DNA from: an uncultured Alistipes sp.
Lineage (GTDB): Bacteria > Bacteroidota > Bacteroidia > Bacteroidales > Rikenellaceae
DNA: 7,871 nt
Reading direction: 5' to 3'
Assembly: GCA_949840605.1 (NCBI GenBank)
Contig: CATKXN010000127.1
Coordinates: forward strand, 1 to 7,871
The translations under genes were made by a program, and so were the position numbers. The notes below the pieces were generated by a model. It was given only the letters and a program-made list of their open reading frames with translations. It did not search any database and had not been told where the DNA came from. Numbering within the stretch: the stretch's first letter is position 1; every line of letters starts with the position of its first letter. Shown piece by piece: positions 1-6,053 of the stretch.

Positions 1-25
1 AAACGAAGGTTCCCCTTCGTTTTTT
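1..25 (+). terminator. Rho-independent terminator of an unseen upstream gene
   Basis: Bases 1-9 pair perfectly with bases 14-22 around a TTCC loop, and the 3' arm runs into a T tract ending at 25. This is the form of an intrinsic terminator for a + strand gene that ends before the window. The A run on the 5' arm may continue leftwards, so it could also work for minus-strand transcription. It separates the restriction-modification cassette from upstream transcription, so the cassette should need its own promoter. Confidence 0.8.
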
Positions 26-59
26 CGCGAAGGCTCCACGGGAATCGGAAAATATCGCG

Positions 60-67
60 TATCTTTG
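60..67 (+). promoter_or_regulatory. Putative Bacteroidetes-type -7 box for the RM operon
   Basis: TATCTTTG matches the Bacteroidetes -7 consensus TAnnTTTG at every defined position. It lies 12 bases before the ATG at 80, so transcription would begin only a few bases before that codon, giving a very short leader. I do not see a convincing -33 TTTG or TTG element at the usual distance. The assignment rests on one 8-base match placed between a terminator and the first gene of the cassette. Confidence 0.45.
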
Positions 68-79
68 CTTTCAATTAAT

Positions 80-559
80 ATGGACAAACTGACTCCCGAA
101 CAACGTAAACGCAACATGCAGGCCAACAAAGCCCGAGACACCTCCATCGAAAGAATTCTGGGGCGGCTGCTTTGGTCTCACGGCCTTCGTTACCGCAAAA
201 ATGCCTGGGATCTTCCAGGAAAACCCGATTTCGTTTTTCGAAAAAAGAGAATCGCCGTCTTTTGCGACGGAGAATTCTGGCACGGCAGGAATTGGGATCA
301 ACGCAAAAACGACCATAAATCCAATCGGGATTTCTGGATCGCCAAAATCGAACGGAACATGGCCCGGGACCGCGAAGTAACCGCCAAACTGGAAGAAACC
401 GGCTGGATCGTGCTGCGATTCTGGGAATCCGACATAAAAAAGCGCCCCGAATGGTGCGCGGAACAAATCATGCAGTATCATGACGCCAAAAAGGAACAGA
501 ACATGCAGCATACCGTTCGACGAGACGGGAGCCGCGCTGACGCACTATTTGCAGAATAG
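80..559 (+). CDS. vsr: Very short patch repair (Vsr) endonuclease, zinc-ligand-poor variant
   Basis: Vsr enzymes nick DNA 5' of the T in T:G mismatches that arise when 5-methylcytosine deaminates inside a methyltransferase target site. This 159-residue protein has the usual length and layout: an N-terminal helix (RNMQANKARDTSIE, 11-24), PGKPDFVF around 46-53 with D50 matching the catalytic Asp of E. coli Vsr, the FCDGEFWHGRNW segment at 61-72 with H68 matching E. coli His69, and the GWIVLRFWESDI strand near 108-119. The four zinc ligands of the E. coli enzyme (Cys66, His71, Cys73, Cys117) are E65, R70, W72 and S117 here, so a structural zinc is unlikely. A TTG codon in frame at 65 is an alternative start, but it overlaps the putative promoter box, so the ATG at 80 is preferred. 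The gene overlaps the methyltransferase by 80 bases, which ties it to that enzyme's target, probably CCGG. Confidence 0.92.
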   Translation: MDKLTPEQRKRNMQANKARDTSIERILGRLLWSHGLRYRKNAWDLPGKPDFVFRKKRIAVFCDGEFWHGRNWDQRKNDHKSNRDFWIAKIERNMARDREVTAKLEETGWIVLRFWESDIKKRPEWCAEQIMQYHDAKKEQNMQHTVRRDGSRADALFAE

Positions 560-1727
560 AGGGACATCTTTCGCATTCCCGTTCGGGGAGGCGGCTCTTT
601 CGGCATTGCTCGGCGAAGAACGAACGGATGCAACGACCTCCGGCGTTCTGTCGGACGCGAATCTTCCGTACGATCTTTTTCCCGAACTCTGCGACGTACC
701 CTTTGTTGCTCCCAAGAATCCGAAATTCACTTTCATCGATCTGTTTGCAGGCATCGGCGGATTCAGACTGGCACTCCAACAGCTCGGCGGCAAATGCGTT
801 TTTTCGTCCGAGTGGGACGCCCGGGCACAAAAAACCTATTTAGCGAATTTCGGCGAAATACCGTTCGGCGACATTACCAAAGAATCGGTCAAGCGGTTTA
901 TTCCGGATCGTTTCGACCTTTTGTGCGCAGGCTTTCCCTGTCAGGCTTTCTCCCTGGCGGGGAAGCGCCTCGGTTTTGAAGAAACCCGCGGGACCCTGTT
1001 TTTCGACGTCGCCGAAATCATACGCAGGAAGCAGCCGAAAGCCGTCTTTCTCGAAAACGTGAAAGGCCTGGCGATACACGACAAGGGCCGAACCCTCCAA
1101 ACCATTCTCAATACGCTGCGAAACGACCTCGGCTATCACGTCCCCGATCCCCGGATCGTCAACGCCATGCATTTCGGCGTTCCGCAACACCGGGAGCGAA
1201 TCTATATCGTGGGATTCAGAAAAGATCTCGAAACAGCCGATTTCGACTATCCGGCTCCGACCGATTCATCGAAACGGTTCATCGACATCCGGGAAAAGCG
1301 GGAAGTTCCTTCAAAGTATTATTTGTCAACTCGCTATCAGACCACTCTCATCGAACACAAAAAACGACACGAAAGCAAAGGGAACGGATTCGGCTACGAA
1401 ATCGTCCCGGACGACGGCGTGGCAAACGCAATCGTTGTCGGGGGTATGGGGCGGGAACGCAACATAGTCATCGACAAGCGTCTGACGGATTTCACCCCGA
1501 CCACGCGCATACGTGGGGAGGTCAACCGGGACGGCTGGCGCCGGATGACCCCGCGCGAATGGGCCCGGCTTCAGGGATTTCCGGACAATTTCATCATCCC
1601 GGTTGCCGACGCTTCGGCCTACAAACAGTTCGGGAACTCGGTGGCCGTTCCGGCAATTCGGGCCACGGCCGAAAAAATAATCGCAGTAATCGAAAAAGCT
1701 GAAGATCATGGCAATCACGGGGAATAA
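480..1727 (+). CDS. DNA (cytosine-5) methyltransferase, M.HpaII-like, predicted target CCGG
   Basis: It transfers a methyl group from S-adenosylmethionine to carbon 5 of cytosine and protects the host from the partner nuclease. The 415-residue protein carries all main C5-methyltransferase blocks: motif I TFIDLFAGIGGF (84-95), motif IV GFPCQ with catalytic C154, motif VI ENV (192-194), motif VIII QHRER (236-240), motif IX RMTPREWARLQGF (355-367) and motif X YKQFGNSVAVP (381-391). The target-recognition region around 275-350, including KGNGFGYEI and GGMGRERN, closely resembles M.HpaII as I remember it, which points to CCGG with the inner C methylated; this is recall, not an alignment. About 80 residues precede motif I, more than in M.HpaII, and the first part is read from DNA shared with vsr. 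No later Met occurs before residue 230, so the ATG at 480 is the likely start. The last 20 bases overlap the nuclease gene. Confidence 0.95.
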   Translation: MTPKRNRTCSIPFDETGAALTHYLQNRGTSFAFPFGEAALSALLGEERTDATTSGVLSDANLPYDLFPELCDVPFVAPKNPKFTFIDLFAGIGGFRLALQQLGGKCVFSSEWDARAQKTYLANFGEIPFGDITKESVKRFIPDRFDLLCAGFPCQAFSLAGKRLGFEETRGTLFFDVAEIIRRKQPKAVFLENVKGLAIHDKGRTLQTILNTLRNDLGYHVPDPRIVNAMHFGVPQHRERIYIVGFRKDLETADFDYPAPTDSSKRFIDIREKREVPSKYYLSTRYQTTLIEHKKRHESKGNGFGYEIVPDDGVANAIVVGGMGRERNIVIDKRLTDFTPTTRIRGEVNRDGWRRMTPREWARLQGFPDNFIIPVADASAYKQFGNSVAVPAIRATAEKIIAVIEKAEDHGNHGE

Positions 1728-2790
1728 AGGCGAATGGAGCGAAATATACGCCCTGTTCAAACTGCTGGGCGAAGGTCGCGTATACGCCGGCGATGCATTC
1801 ATGCACCGGACAAACGTGTTTTATCCGATTCTGGACATCATTCGAACGGAAGAAAAACGATACGAATACAGACCGTGGAGCTGTTCGGACGGGCGATCCG
1901 TCGTCGTGGAAGAAAACGGGACCGAAATCCTGCGAATCCCGATGGGCCGATTTCTCGAACAATCGCGCTTTCTGCTGAACGCCATTCGACACCAACATGC
2001 CCGTTCATTTGCCGTCGAACCGGTCGAAGCCTTCATGACGGAAATAAAATGCCGAAAACTGAAAGCGGGGACCGGAAACAAGTCGGACATCCGGATCGTC
2101 ATCCACGATGCCCGCACCGGAATGACTCCGGAACTCGGATTCAGCATAAAGTCCCGACTGGGCGGTTCCGCGACGCTGTTGAATGCCAGCCGCGCAACCA
2201 ATATCATATACAGAATCGAGGGAGCCCGGTTCAATGATGCGGAAGCGGCAGCCGTAAATGTAATCAAAGGACAAACAGACCGCATACGCGCCATAACCGA
2301 AAAAGGAGGCCGACTTGCATATGCCGGTTTTGCCAACCGAATCTTTCACGATAATCTGATGTTCATCGACACTGCCCTGCCGCAGATTGTCGCGGCCTGC
2401 GTAAAAGCGCATTTCGAATCTTCGTGCAACGCGATCCGCGATGTCGTCGGAAAGATTGCCGAAAACGACCCGCTGGCACTCGCCGTTCCGGAAACGGAAT
2501 CATTTTATGCGCACAAAATAAAGATGATGCTGATCGATGCCGCCCTGGGCATGATGCCTTCAAAAAGATGGAACGGCCGATACGATGCCAACGGAGGCTA
2601 TCTGATCGTCAGAGACGACGGGGAAATCGTCTGCTATCATTTCTACAACCGCAACGACGTGGAGGATTATCTCTATTCCAATACCAGATTCGAACGCGCC
2701 GATCGAGGAAAACATGAATACGGGACCCTTTATAACGAACCGGACGGGAATACCTATATGAAATTAAATCTGCAAATACGATTTTTCTGA
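1708..2790 (+). CDS. HpaII-family type II restriction endonuclease (predicted CCGG)
   Basis: This is the cutting partner of the preceding methyltransferase and should cleave unmethylated CCGG. Its 360 residues match the length of R.HpaII (about 358). The N-terminal GNKGEWSEIYALFKLL (5-20) followed by a YAGDA segment and the C-terminal KLNLQIRF ending (352-359) are typical of this family. A plausible PD-(D/E)xK-type core is D127 in NKSDIRI, E142, and K148 in GFSIKS; these catalytic assignments are inferred from pattern only. The start overlaps the methyltransferase by 20 bases, so translation is probably coupled, which favours methyltransferase production before or with the nuclease. The reading frame is intact to its natural C-terminus. 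The gene is clearly less GC-rich than the DNA that follows, as in the other two cassette genes, which suggests horizontal acquisition. No terminator follows it. Confidence 0.9.
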   Translation: MAITGNKGEWSEIYALFKLLGEGRVYAGDAFMHRTNVFYPILDIIRTEEKRYEYRPWSCSDGRSVVVEENGTEILRIPMGRFLEQSRFLLNAIRHQHARSFAVEPVEAFMTEIKCRKLKAGTGNKSDIRIVIHDARTGMTPELGFSIKSRLGGSATLLNASRATNIIYRIEGARFNDAEAAAVNVIKGQTDRIRAITEKGGRLAYAGFANRIFHDNLMFIDTALPQIVAACVKAHFESSCNAIRDVVGKIAENDPLALAVPETESFYAHKIKMMLIDAALGMMPSKRWNGRYDANGGYLIVRDDGEIVCYHFYNRNDVEDYLYSNTRFERADRGKHEYGTLYNEPDGNTYMKLNLQIRFF

Positions 2791-2816
2791 CAACAACCAC
2801 AACTAATACCAACCCG
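2791..2816 (+). other. Compositional junction and leader between RM cassette and GH43 gene
   Basis: The 26 bases between the nuclease stop and the glycosidase ATG are rich in A and C and contain almost no G, as in many Bacteroidetes leaders without a Shine-Dalgarno site. They mark a sharp change from moderate to high GC. No terminator hairpin and no TAnnTTTG box is visible within them. The glycosidase must therefore be transcribed from inside the nuclease gene or from the RM promoter. This is the likely right edge of the inserted cassette. Confidence 0.5.
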
Positions 2817-4331
2817 ATGAAAAAACACCTCCTCCTGTTGCTGGCGGCGGCCCTCTCGCTGGCCGCCTGCGCGCCGAGCGGTCCGACGAACGGCCCGGCG
2901 ACCTACACCAACCCGATCCTGGGCGGCGACTACCCCGACCCGACCATCCTGCGCGAAGGGAACGACTACTACATGACCCACTCGGCCTTCGACTACAACC
3001 CGGGGCTGGCCGTCTTCCACTCGACCGACCTGGTGCACTGGGAGCCGATCAGCTACGCCCTGCAAACCTACCTGGGGTCGGTCTGGGCCCCCGACATCTG
3101 CAAGCACGGCGACAAGTACTACATCTATTTCACGGTGGCGCATCCCCGCGGCCGCATGAACTTCGTCACCTACGCCGATTCGCCCTACGGTCCGTGGAGC
3201 GACCCGATCGACCTGAAGGTGGGCAACATCGACCCCTGCCACGTCGTGGGCGACAACGGCGAGCGCTGGCTCTTCATGTCGGGCGGCAAGCGCGTGCGGC
3301 TGACCGACGACGGCCTGGCGATCCTGCCCGAGACGATGGAGACCGTCTACGCAGGGTGGCAGTATCCCGAAGAGTGGCTCACCGAAGGGATGTGCCTCGA
3401 AGGACCGAAGCTGCGCAAGATCGGCGACTACTATTACTACCTGAACGCCGAGGGCGGCACGGCAGGCCCTCCGACGAGCCACATGGTGGTCGTCGCCCGC
3501 TCCAAATCGATCGACGGTCCGTGGGAGGATTCGCCCTTCAACCCCCTCGTGCACACCTACGATGCGGCCGACCGCTGGTGGTCGAAGGGCCACGGCTCGC
3601 TCATCGACACCCCCGACGGCCGCTGGTACGTCGTCTACCACTCCTATGAAAACGGCTACACGAACCTCGGCCGGCAGACCCTGCTCGAACCCGTCGTGCT
3701 GGGCGAGGACGGCTGGTTCCACCCCGTCGAGGGGCTCGACATCGAGGGTCCGATCGAGGCGCCGCTGCCCCTGACGCCCGACGTCGACCGCCACAGCCGC
3801 CTCGGCGAGTTCCGCATCGGCCTCGACTGGAAATTCTACAAGTCGTTTGATCCCGACCGCGTGAAGGTCGAGAACGGCGTGCTGACGATGCAGGGCCGCG
3901 GCCGCACGGCCGCCGACTCCTCGCCGATGATGTGCGTCGCGGGCGAGCACGCCTACGAGTTCGAGGCCGAAATCGAGCTCCACGGCGACGTCTCGGCGGG
4001 CCTGCTGCTGGTCTACAACAGCGATTTCTTCATGGGTACGGGCTTCGACAAGCAGCGCCGCATGCGCTTCCGCAAGGGCGGTGCCTCGGGGCGTGCGCCG
4101 AGCGGCGGCAACCACCTCTGGCTGCGCGTGCGCAACGACCGCCACGTCGTCACGGGCGAATACAGCCACGACGGCAAGGAGTGGCACCGCGAGACGTGGG
4201 GCATGATGATCGGCGGCTACGACCACAACACGCTCTACGAGTTCCAGAGCGTCCTGCCCGCGCTCTTCGTGGCGGGCGACGGCTACGCCACCTTCCGCAA
4301 CTTCACCTACCGCTCGCTCTCCGAGGAGTAA
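2817..4331 (+). CDS. GH43-family glycoside hydrolase (beta-xylosidase / arabinosidase-like) lipoprotein
   Basis: GH43 enzymes are inverting hydrolases, mostly acting on xylan or arabinan side chains or oligosaccharides. The 504-residue protein begins with a lipoprotein signal (KK, a leucine-rich core, lipobox LAAC, lipidated C18), so it is membrane anchored. The five-bladed propeller domain spans roughly 28-320. It starts with YTNPILGGDYPDPTI, where D41 matches the general base; D139 in GNIDPC fits the pKa-modulating Asp and E195 in CLEGPKL the general acid. Residues about 330-500 look like the beta-sandwich (concanavalin-like) C-terminal domain common in GH43 xylosidases (LDWKFY, GLLLVYNS, HLWLRVRND, ALFVAGDGYATF). 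No acidic residues follow C18 (APSGPTNG), so the Bacteroidetes surface-export signal is not evident and a periplasm-facing location is possible. No SusC/SusD pair or sensor lies in the window. Exact substrate is unresolved. Confidence 0.9.
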   Translation: MKKHLLLLLAAALSLAACAPSGPTNGPATYTNPILGGDYPDPTILREGNDYYMTHSAFDYNPGLAVFHSTDLVHWEPISYALQTYLGSVWAPDICKHGDKYYIYFTVAHPRGRMNFVTYADSPYGPWSDPIDLKVGNIDPCHVVGDNGERWLFMSGGKRVRLTDDGLAILPETMETVYAGWQYPEEWLTEGMCLEGPKLRKIGDYYYYLNAEGGTAGPPTSHMVVVARSKSIDGPWEDSPFNPLVHTYDAADRWWSKGHGSLIDTPDGRWYVVYHSYENGYTNLGRQTLLEPVVLGEDGWFHPVEGLDIEGPIEAPLPLTPDVDRHSRLGEFRIGLDWKFYKSFDPDRVKVENGVLTMQGRGRTAADSSPMMCVAGEHAYEFEAEIELHGDVSAGLLLVYNSDFFMGTGFDKQRRMRFRKGGASGRAPSGGNHLWLRVRNDRHVVTGEYSHDGKEWHRETWGMMIGGYDHNTLYEFQSVLPALFVAGDGYATFRNFTYRSLSEE

Positions 4332-4352
4332 GACAGAGCGTTGCAAAGAGGG

Positions 4353-4390
4353 ACGGCGGAATCGATCGAGGTCGATTCCGCCGTTTTTTT
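4353..4390 (+). terminator. Intrinsic terminator of the GH43 gene
   Basis: Bases 4353-4365 pair perfectly with 4372-4384 (13 bp, GC-rich at the base) around a TCGAGG loop, followed by an uninterrupted T run to 4390. It lies 21 bases after the GH43 stop. It is one of the clearest sites in the window and ends + strand transcription before the repeat region. Confidence 0.93.
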
Positions 4391-4833
4391 GTGGCCGAGC
4401 GGCAATCGGTGCGGCCGCAGGGCTGCGGGCGTTCGGTGAGATGCAGCCCTCCGCCAGGGGACGGCTGCGGGCTGCCGACCTCTGCGAGGCCGAACCGTTC
4501 GGGACGCAGCTTGCGAAGGGACGCAACATGCGGGCCTTCGCAGGGCGAGGCTGCGGCCCGCCGCGCTGTCGCGCGAACTTTCGCTCGGGCCAAAGCCTGC
4601 GGAGCGCCCGTGTCGATACGATGCGGACCTCCGCACGCGGAGGCTTCGGCCCGCCGATGGCTGACGCCATCGAACCATTCGACATACGACACGGGCAGCA
4701 GCTTGCGAAGCGCACGCAACGAGCCTTACGCGAGCTGCGGGCCTTCGCCGCCGAAAGCTGCGGCCCGCCGATCCTTCGCGGGATCGAATCCGGCAACATG
4801 CGACAGCCCGCCGAGGCCCCTCCAATACACAAC
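4391..4833. repeat. Intergenic array A of double-hairpin repeat units (four units)
   Basis: This stretch between convergent genes has no credible coding sequence. It holds four related units, anchored by CTGCGG-type blocks at 4465, 4551, 4644 and 4758. In units 2 and 4 an outer stem GCGGGCC / GGCCCGC (4530-4536 with 4555-4561; 4737-4743 with 4762-4768) encloses a smaller inner stem. Unit 3 keeps the inner stem (4628-4634 with 4637-4643) but its outer stem is degenerate. A second small hairpin follows the 3' arm without a gap: 4562-4575, 4655-4672 and 4769-4786. Unit 1 has only the small hairpin (4479-4489). The small stems differ in sequence (CCTC, CGCGC, CGATGGC, CGATCC), yet each pairs with its own partner. 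A linker motif AGCYTGCGRAG occurs at 4508, 4594 and 4700. A related array occurs at 7676-7847. The family is unknown to me; a REP-like mobile palindrome or structured RNA is possible. Confidence 0.75.
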
Positions 4834-4855
4834 GCCGATGGCGCCAGCCGTCGGC
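4834..4855. other. Stem-loop at the 3' end of the minus-strand operon
   Basis: Bases 4834-4842 pair with 4847-4855 around a GCCA loop; one of the nine pairs is a T-G wobble read as + strand RNA and a C-A mismatch read as minus-strand RNA. It lies 12 bases beyond the stop of the last minus-strand gene. No T-rich tail follows on the minus strand, so it is not a classical terminator, but it could protect the 3' end or assist termination. Confidence 0.35.
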
Positions 4856-4867
4856 AGCACGCCCTTT

Positions 4868-5260
4868 TCACGGCATCACCCGTCGGATCGTCGTGCGGTC
4901 GGTCAGCAGCAGCCGTTCGTAGTCGATCCCCGTCAGCAGCACCGTGACGCCCTGCGGCGTGCGGGGCAGCAGGCGGTCGAGGGGGGTCGTGCGGTCGGCC
5001 GCCACGGCGGCGAAGGCGGCGCGGTAGTCGGTCGGGAAATCGGGGACGAGCAGCCCCGCATAAAAGACGGTGAAGGGTTCGCGATCGGCATCGCGCCACT
5101 GCGCGACGGAGCGGATGCGGCCGTCGGAGGCGAACTCGACGAGCGGCCGGCGCACCCGCTCCCCCGCTGCCGTCAGCAGCAGATGGGCGGCGATCCGGCG
5201 GGGCGGGTCGAGACGCGGCGGGTCGAGGCCGGGCGGCCGGTTATTCGCGGGGATCGCCAT
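4868..5260 (-). CDS. Short protein resembling an amidohydrolase composite domain without its barrel
   Basis: I do not recognise a named family for this 130-residue protein. After a proline-rich start with a tandem LDPPR motif (12-16 and 17-21), the segment RIAAHLLLTAAGERVRRPLV (22-41) with EFASDGRIRSV and FYAGLLVPDF (67-76) follows the pattern of the N-terminal small sandwich of amidohydrolases, where the corresponding G-LLVPGF is normally followed by N-x-H-x-H. Here the continuation is PTDYRAAF, with no metal-binding histidines. The C-terminal part GVTVLLTGIDYERLLLTDRTTIRRV (104-128) looks like the closing strands of the same kind of sandwich. So it may be a barrel-less, non-catalytic relic or a small binding protein. 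It overlaps the DUF4296-type gene by 20 bases, is last in the minus-strand operon, and its ATG at 5260 is the only common start before the conserved part. Confidence 0.65.
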   Translation of the reverse strand: MAIPANNRPPGLDPPRLDPPRRIAAHLLLTAAGERVRRPLVEFASDGRIRSVAQWRDADREPFTVFYAGLLVPDFPTDYRAAFAAVAADRTTPLDRLLPRTPQGVTVLLTGIDYERLLLTDRTTIRRVMP

Positions 5261-6053
5261 GCAGGAATTCGTCGGCGAAGATGCGCGTATCGAGCTGACG
5301 GCGGAAGAGTTCGGCGAGCGCCTCCTCCTCGGGGAGCGTGTGGGTCACCTGCAGGTCGTAGAAGGTAACCGAAGGCTGGCGCGCCGTCTCGGGAAAGGCG
5401 AGCAGGTGGAGCTCCAGAGCGCTGTGCACCGAGTCGACGCGGAAGGTGCGGCGGATCTCCTCGCGGTAGTTGCGGCGCAGGGCCACGGTCTGCTGCGCCG
5501 TGCGGCGGCCGTCGCGCCGATCGAGCCAGAAACGGCTCTGGAGACGGGCGTTGCGGTCGAGCGAGTCGACCTCGTAGGCGTACGAAACGACGTATTCGCC
5601 GGGCGCGACCTCGAAACGCATCGAGAGCAGCGCCGTATCGCGCAGCGAGCGGACGCGCACGACCGAATCGCGGCGCAGCGTGTGCCGCGTCTCGCGCAAG
5701 GCCGTCTTGCGGACCGTGTCGAGCACCGCCACCTCGTGATCGTAGCGCTTGCCCTCCGCTTCGAGCAGGGCGATCGCCTCCTCGACGACGTCGCTCAAGC
5801 GGGCGCTCTTGCGGCGCGAGAAGTTGCCGACCGTATACTGCACATCCTCGGTCGTATAGCCGTAGCGGGCAAAGATCGGCTCGTAGAGGTTCACCGAATC
5901 GGTCCGCACGTTGCGATCGTTCAGATAGGCGTTCGTCAGAAAGGCGTCGCGGAAGATCTGCGCCAGTTCGCGGTCGGAGATGACCGTGCGTTTGCGGCAG
6001 CCCGCCGAAGCGAGCGCCAGGGCGACGAGCAGCAGGACGAAGAGTCGTTTCAT
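5241..6053 (-). CDS. DUF4296-type lipoprotein of unknown function
   Basis: The product is 270 residues and starts with a lipoprotein signal: positively charged start, hydrophobic stretch 4-17 and lipobox ending at C19. Residues about 24-100 (ISDRELAQIFRDAFLTNAYL, then YEPIFARYGYTTEDVQYTVGNF and SDVVEEA) have the look of the DUF4296 domain found in Bacteroidetes lipoproteins. The second half is rich in Arg, Asp and Glu and is predicted soluble, probably envelope-facing; residues 140-240 alternate as beta strands (FEVAPGEYVVSYAYEVDS, ELHLLAFPE). Three basic residues (RKR) follow the lipid cysteine. The ATG at 6053 is chosen because it is the codon that precedes the signal peptide; it shares ATGA with the permease stop, so the two are translationally coupled. 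Function is unknown, but the link to a LolC/E-like permease hints at an envelope or lipoprotein-handling role. Confidence 0.83.
   Translation of the reverse strand: MKRLFVLLLVALALASAGCRKRTVISDRELAQIFRDAFLTNAYLNDRNVRTDSVNLYEPIFARYGYTTEDVQYTVGNFSRRKSARLSDVVEEAIALLEAEGKRYDHEVAVLDTVRKTALRETRHTLRRDSVVRVRSLRDTALLSMRFEVAPGEYVVSYAYEVDSLDRNARLQSRFWLDRRDGRRTAQQTVALRRNYREEIRRTFRVDSVHSALELHLLAFPETARQPSVTFYDLQVTHTLPEEEALAELFRRQLDTRIFADEFLHGDPRE

Noticed and set aside
1..2816. Insertion sequence or integrase-type island carrying the RM cassette
   Set aside because: I see no transposase, integrase, terminal inverted repeats or matching direct repeats at the cassette edges; transfer is suggested by composition only.
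4465..4786. CRISPR array
   Set aside because: The repeats are spaced unevenly (86, 93 and 114 bases), the intervening parts are themselves related between units and arrays, and no cas genes are present.
4303..4947. Several open frames of 80-170 codons within the repeat array
   Set aside because: All frames stay open because the DNA is GC-rich; their translations repeat the same short motifs on both strands (for example RRPA and GPPMAD) because the DNA is a palindromic repeat.
2754..5099. Very long minus-strand open frame (781 codons) opposite the GH43 gene
   Set aside because: It is a shadow of the GC-rich GH43 gene, with a repetitive Arg/Ala/Val/Asp-rich translation, no domain, and it runs through the terminator and repeat array. 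The + strand GH43 product has clear catalytic motifs.
3932..5368. Plus-strand open frame of 478 codons spanning the GH43 end and the repeat array
   Set aside because: Arg/Ala/Gly-rich translation without domains; it crosses the strong terminator at 4353-4390 and lies antisense to supported genes.
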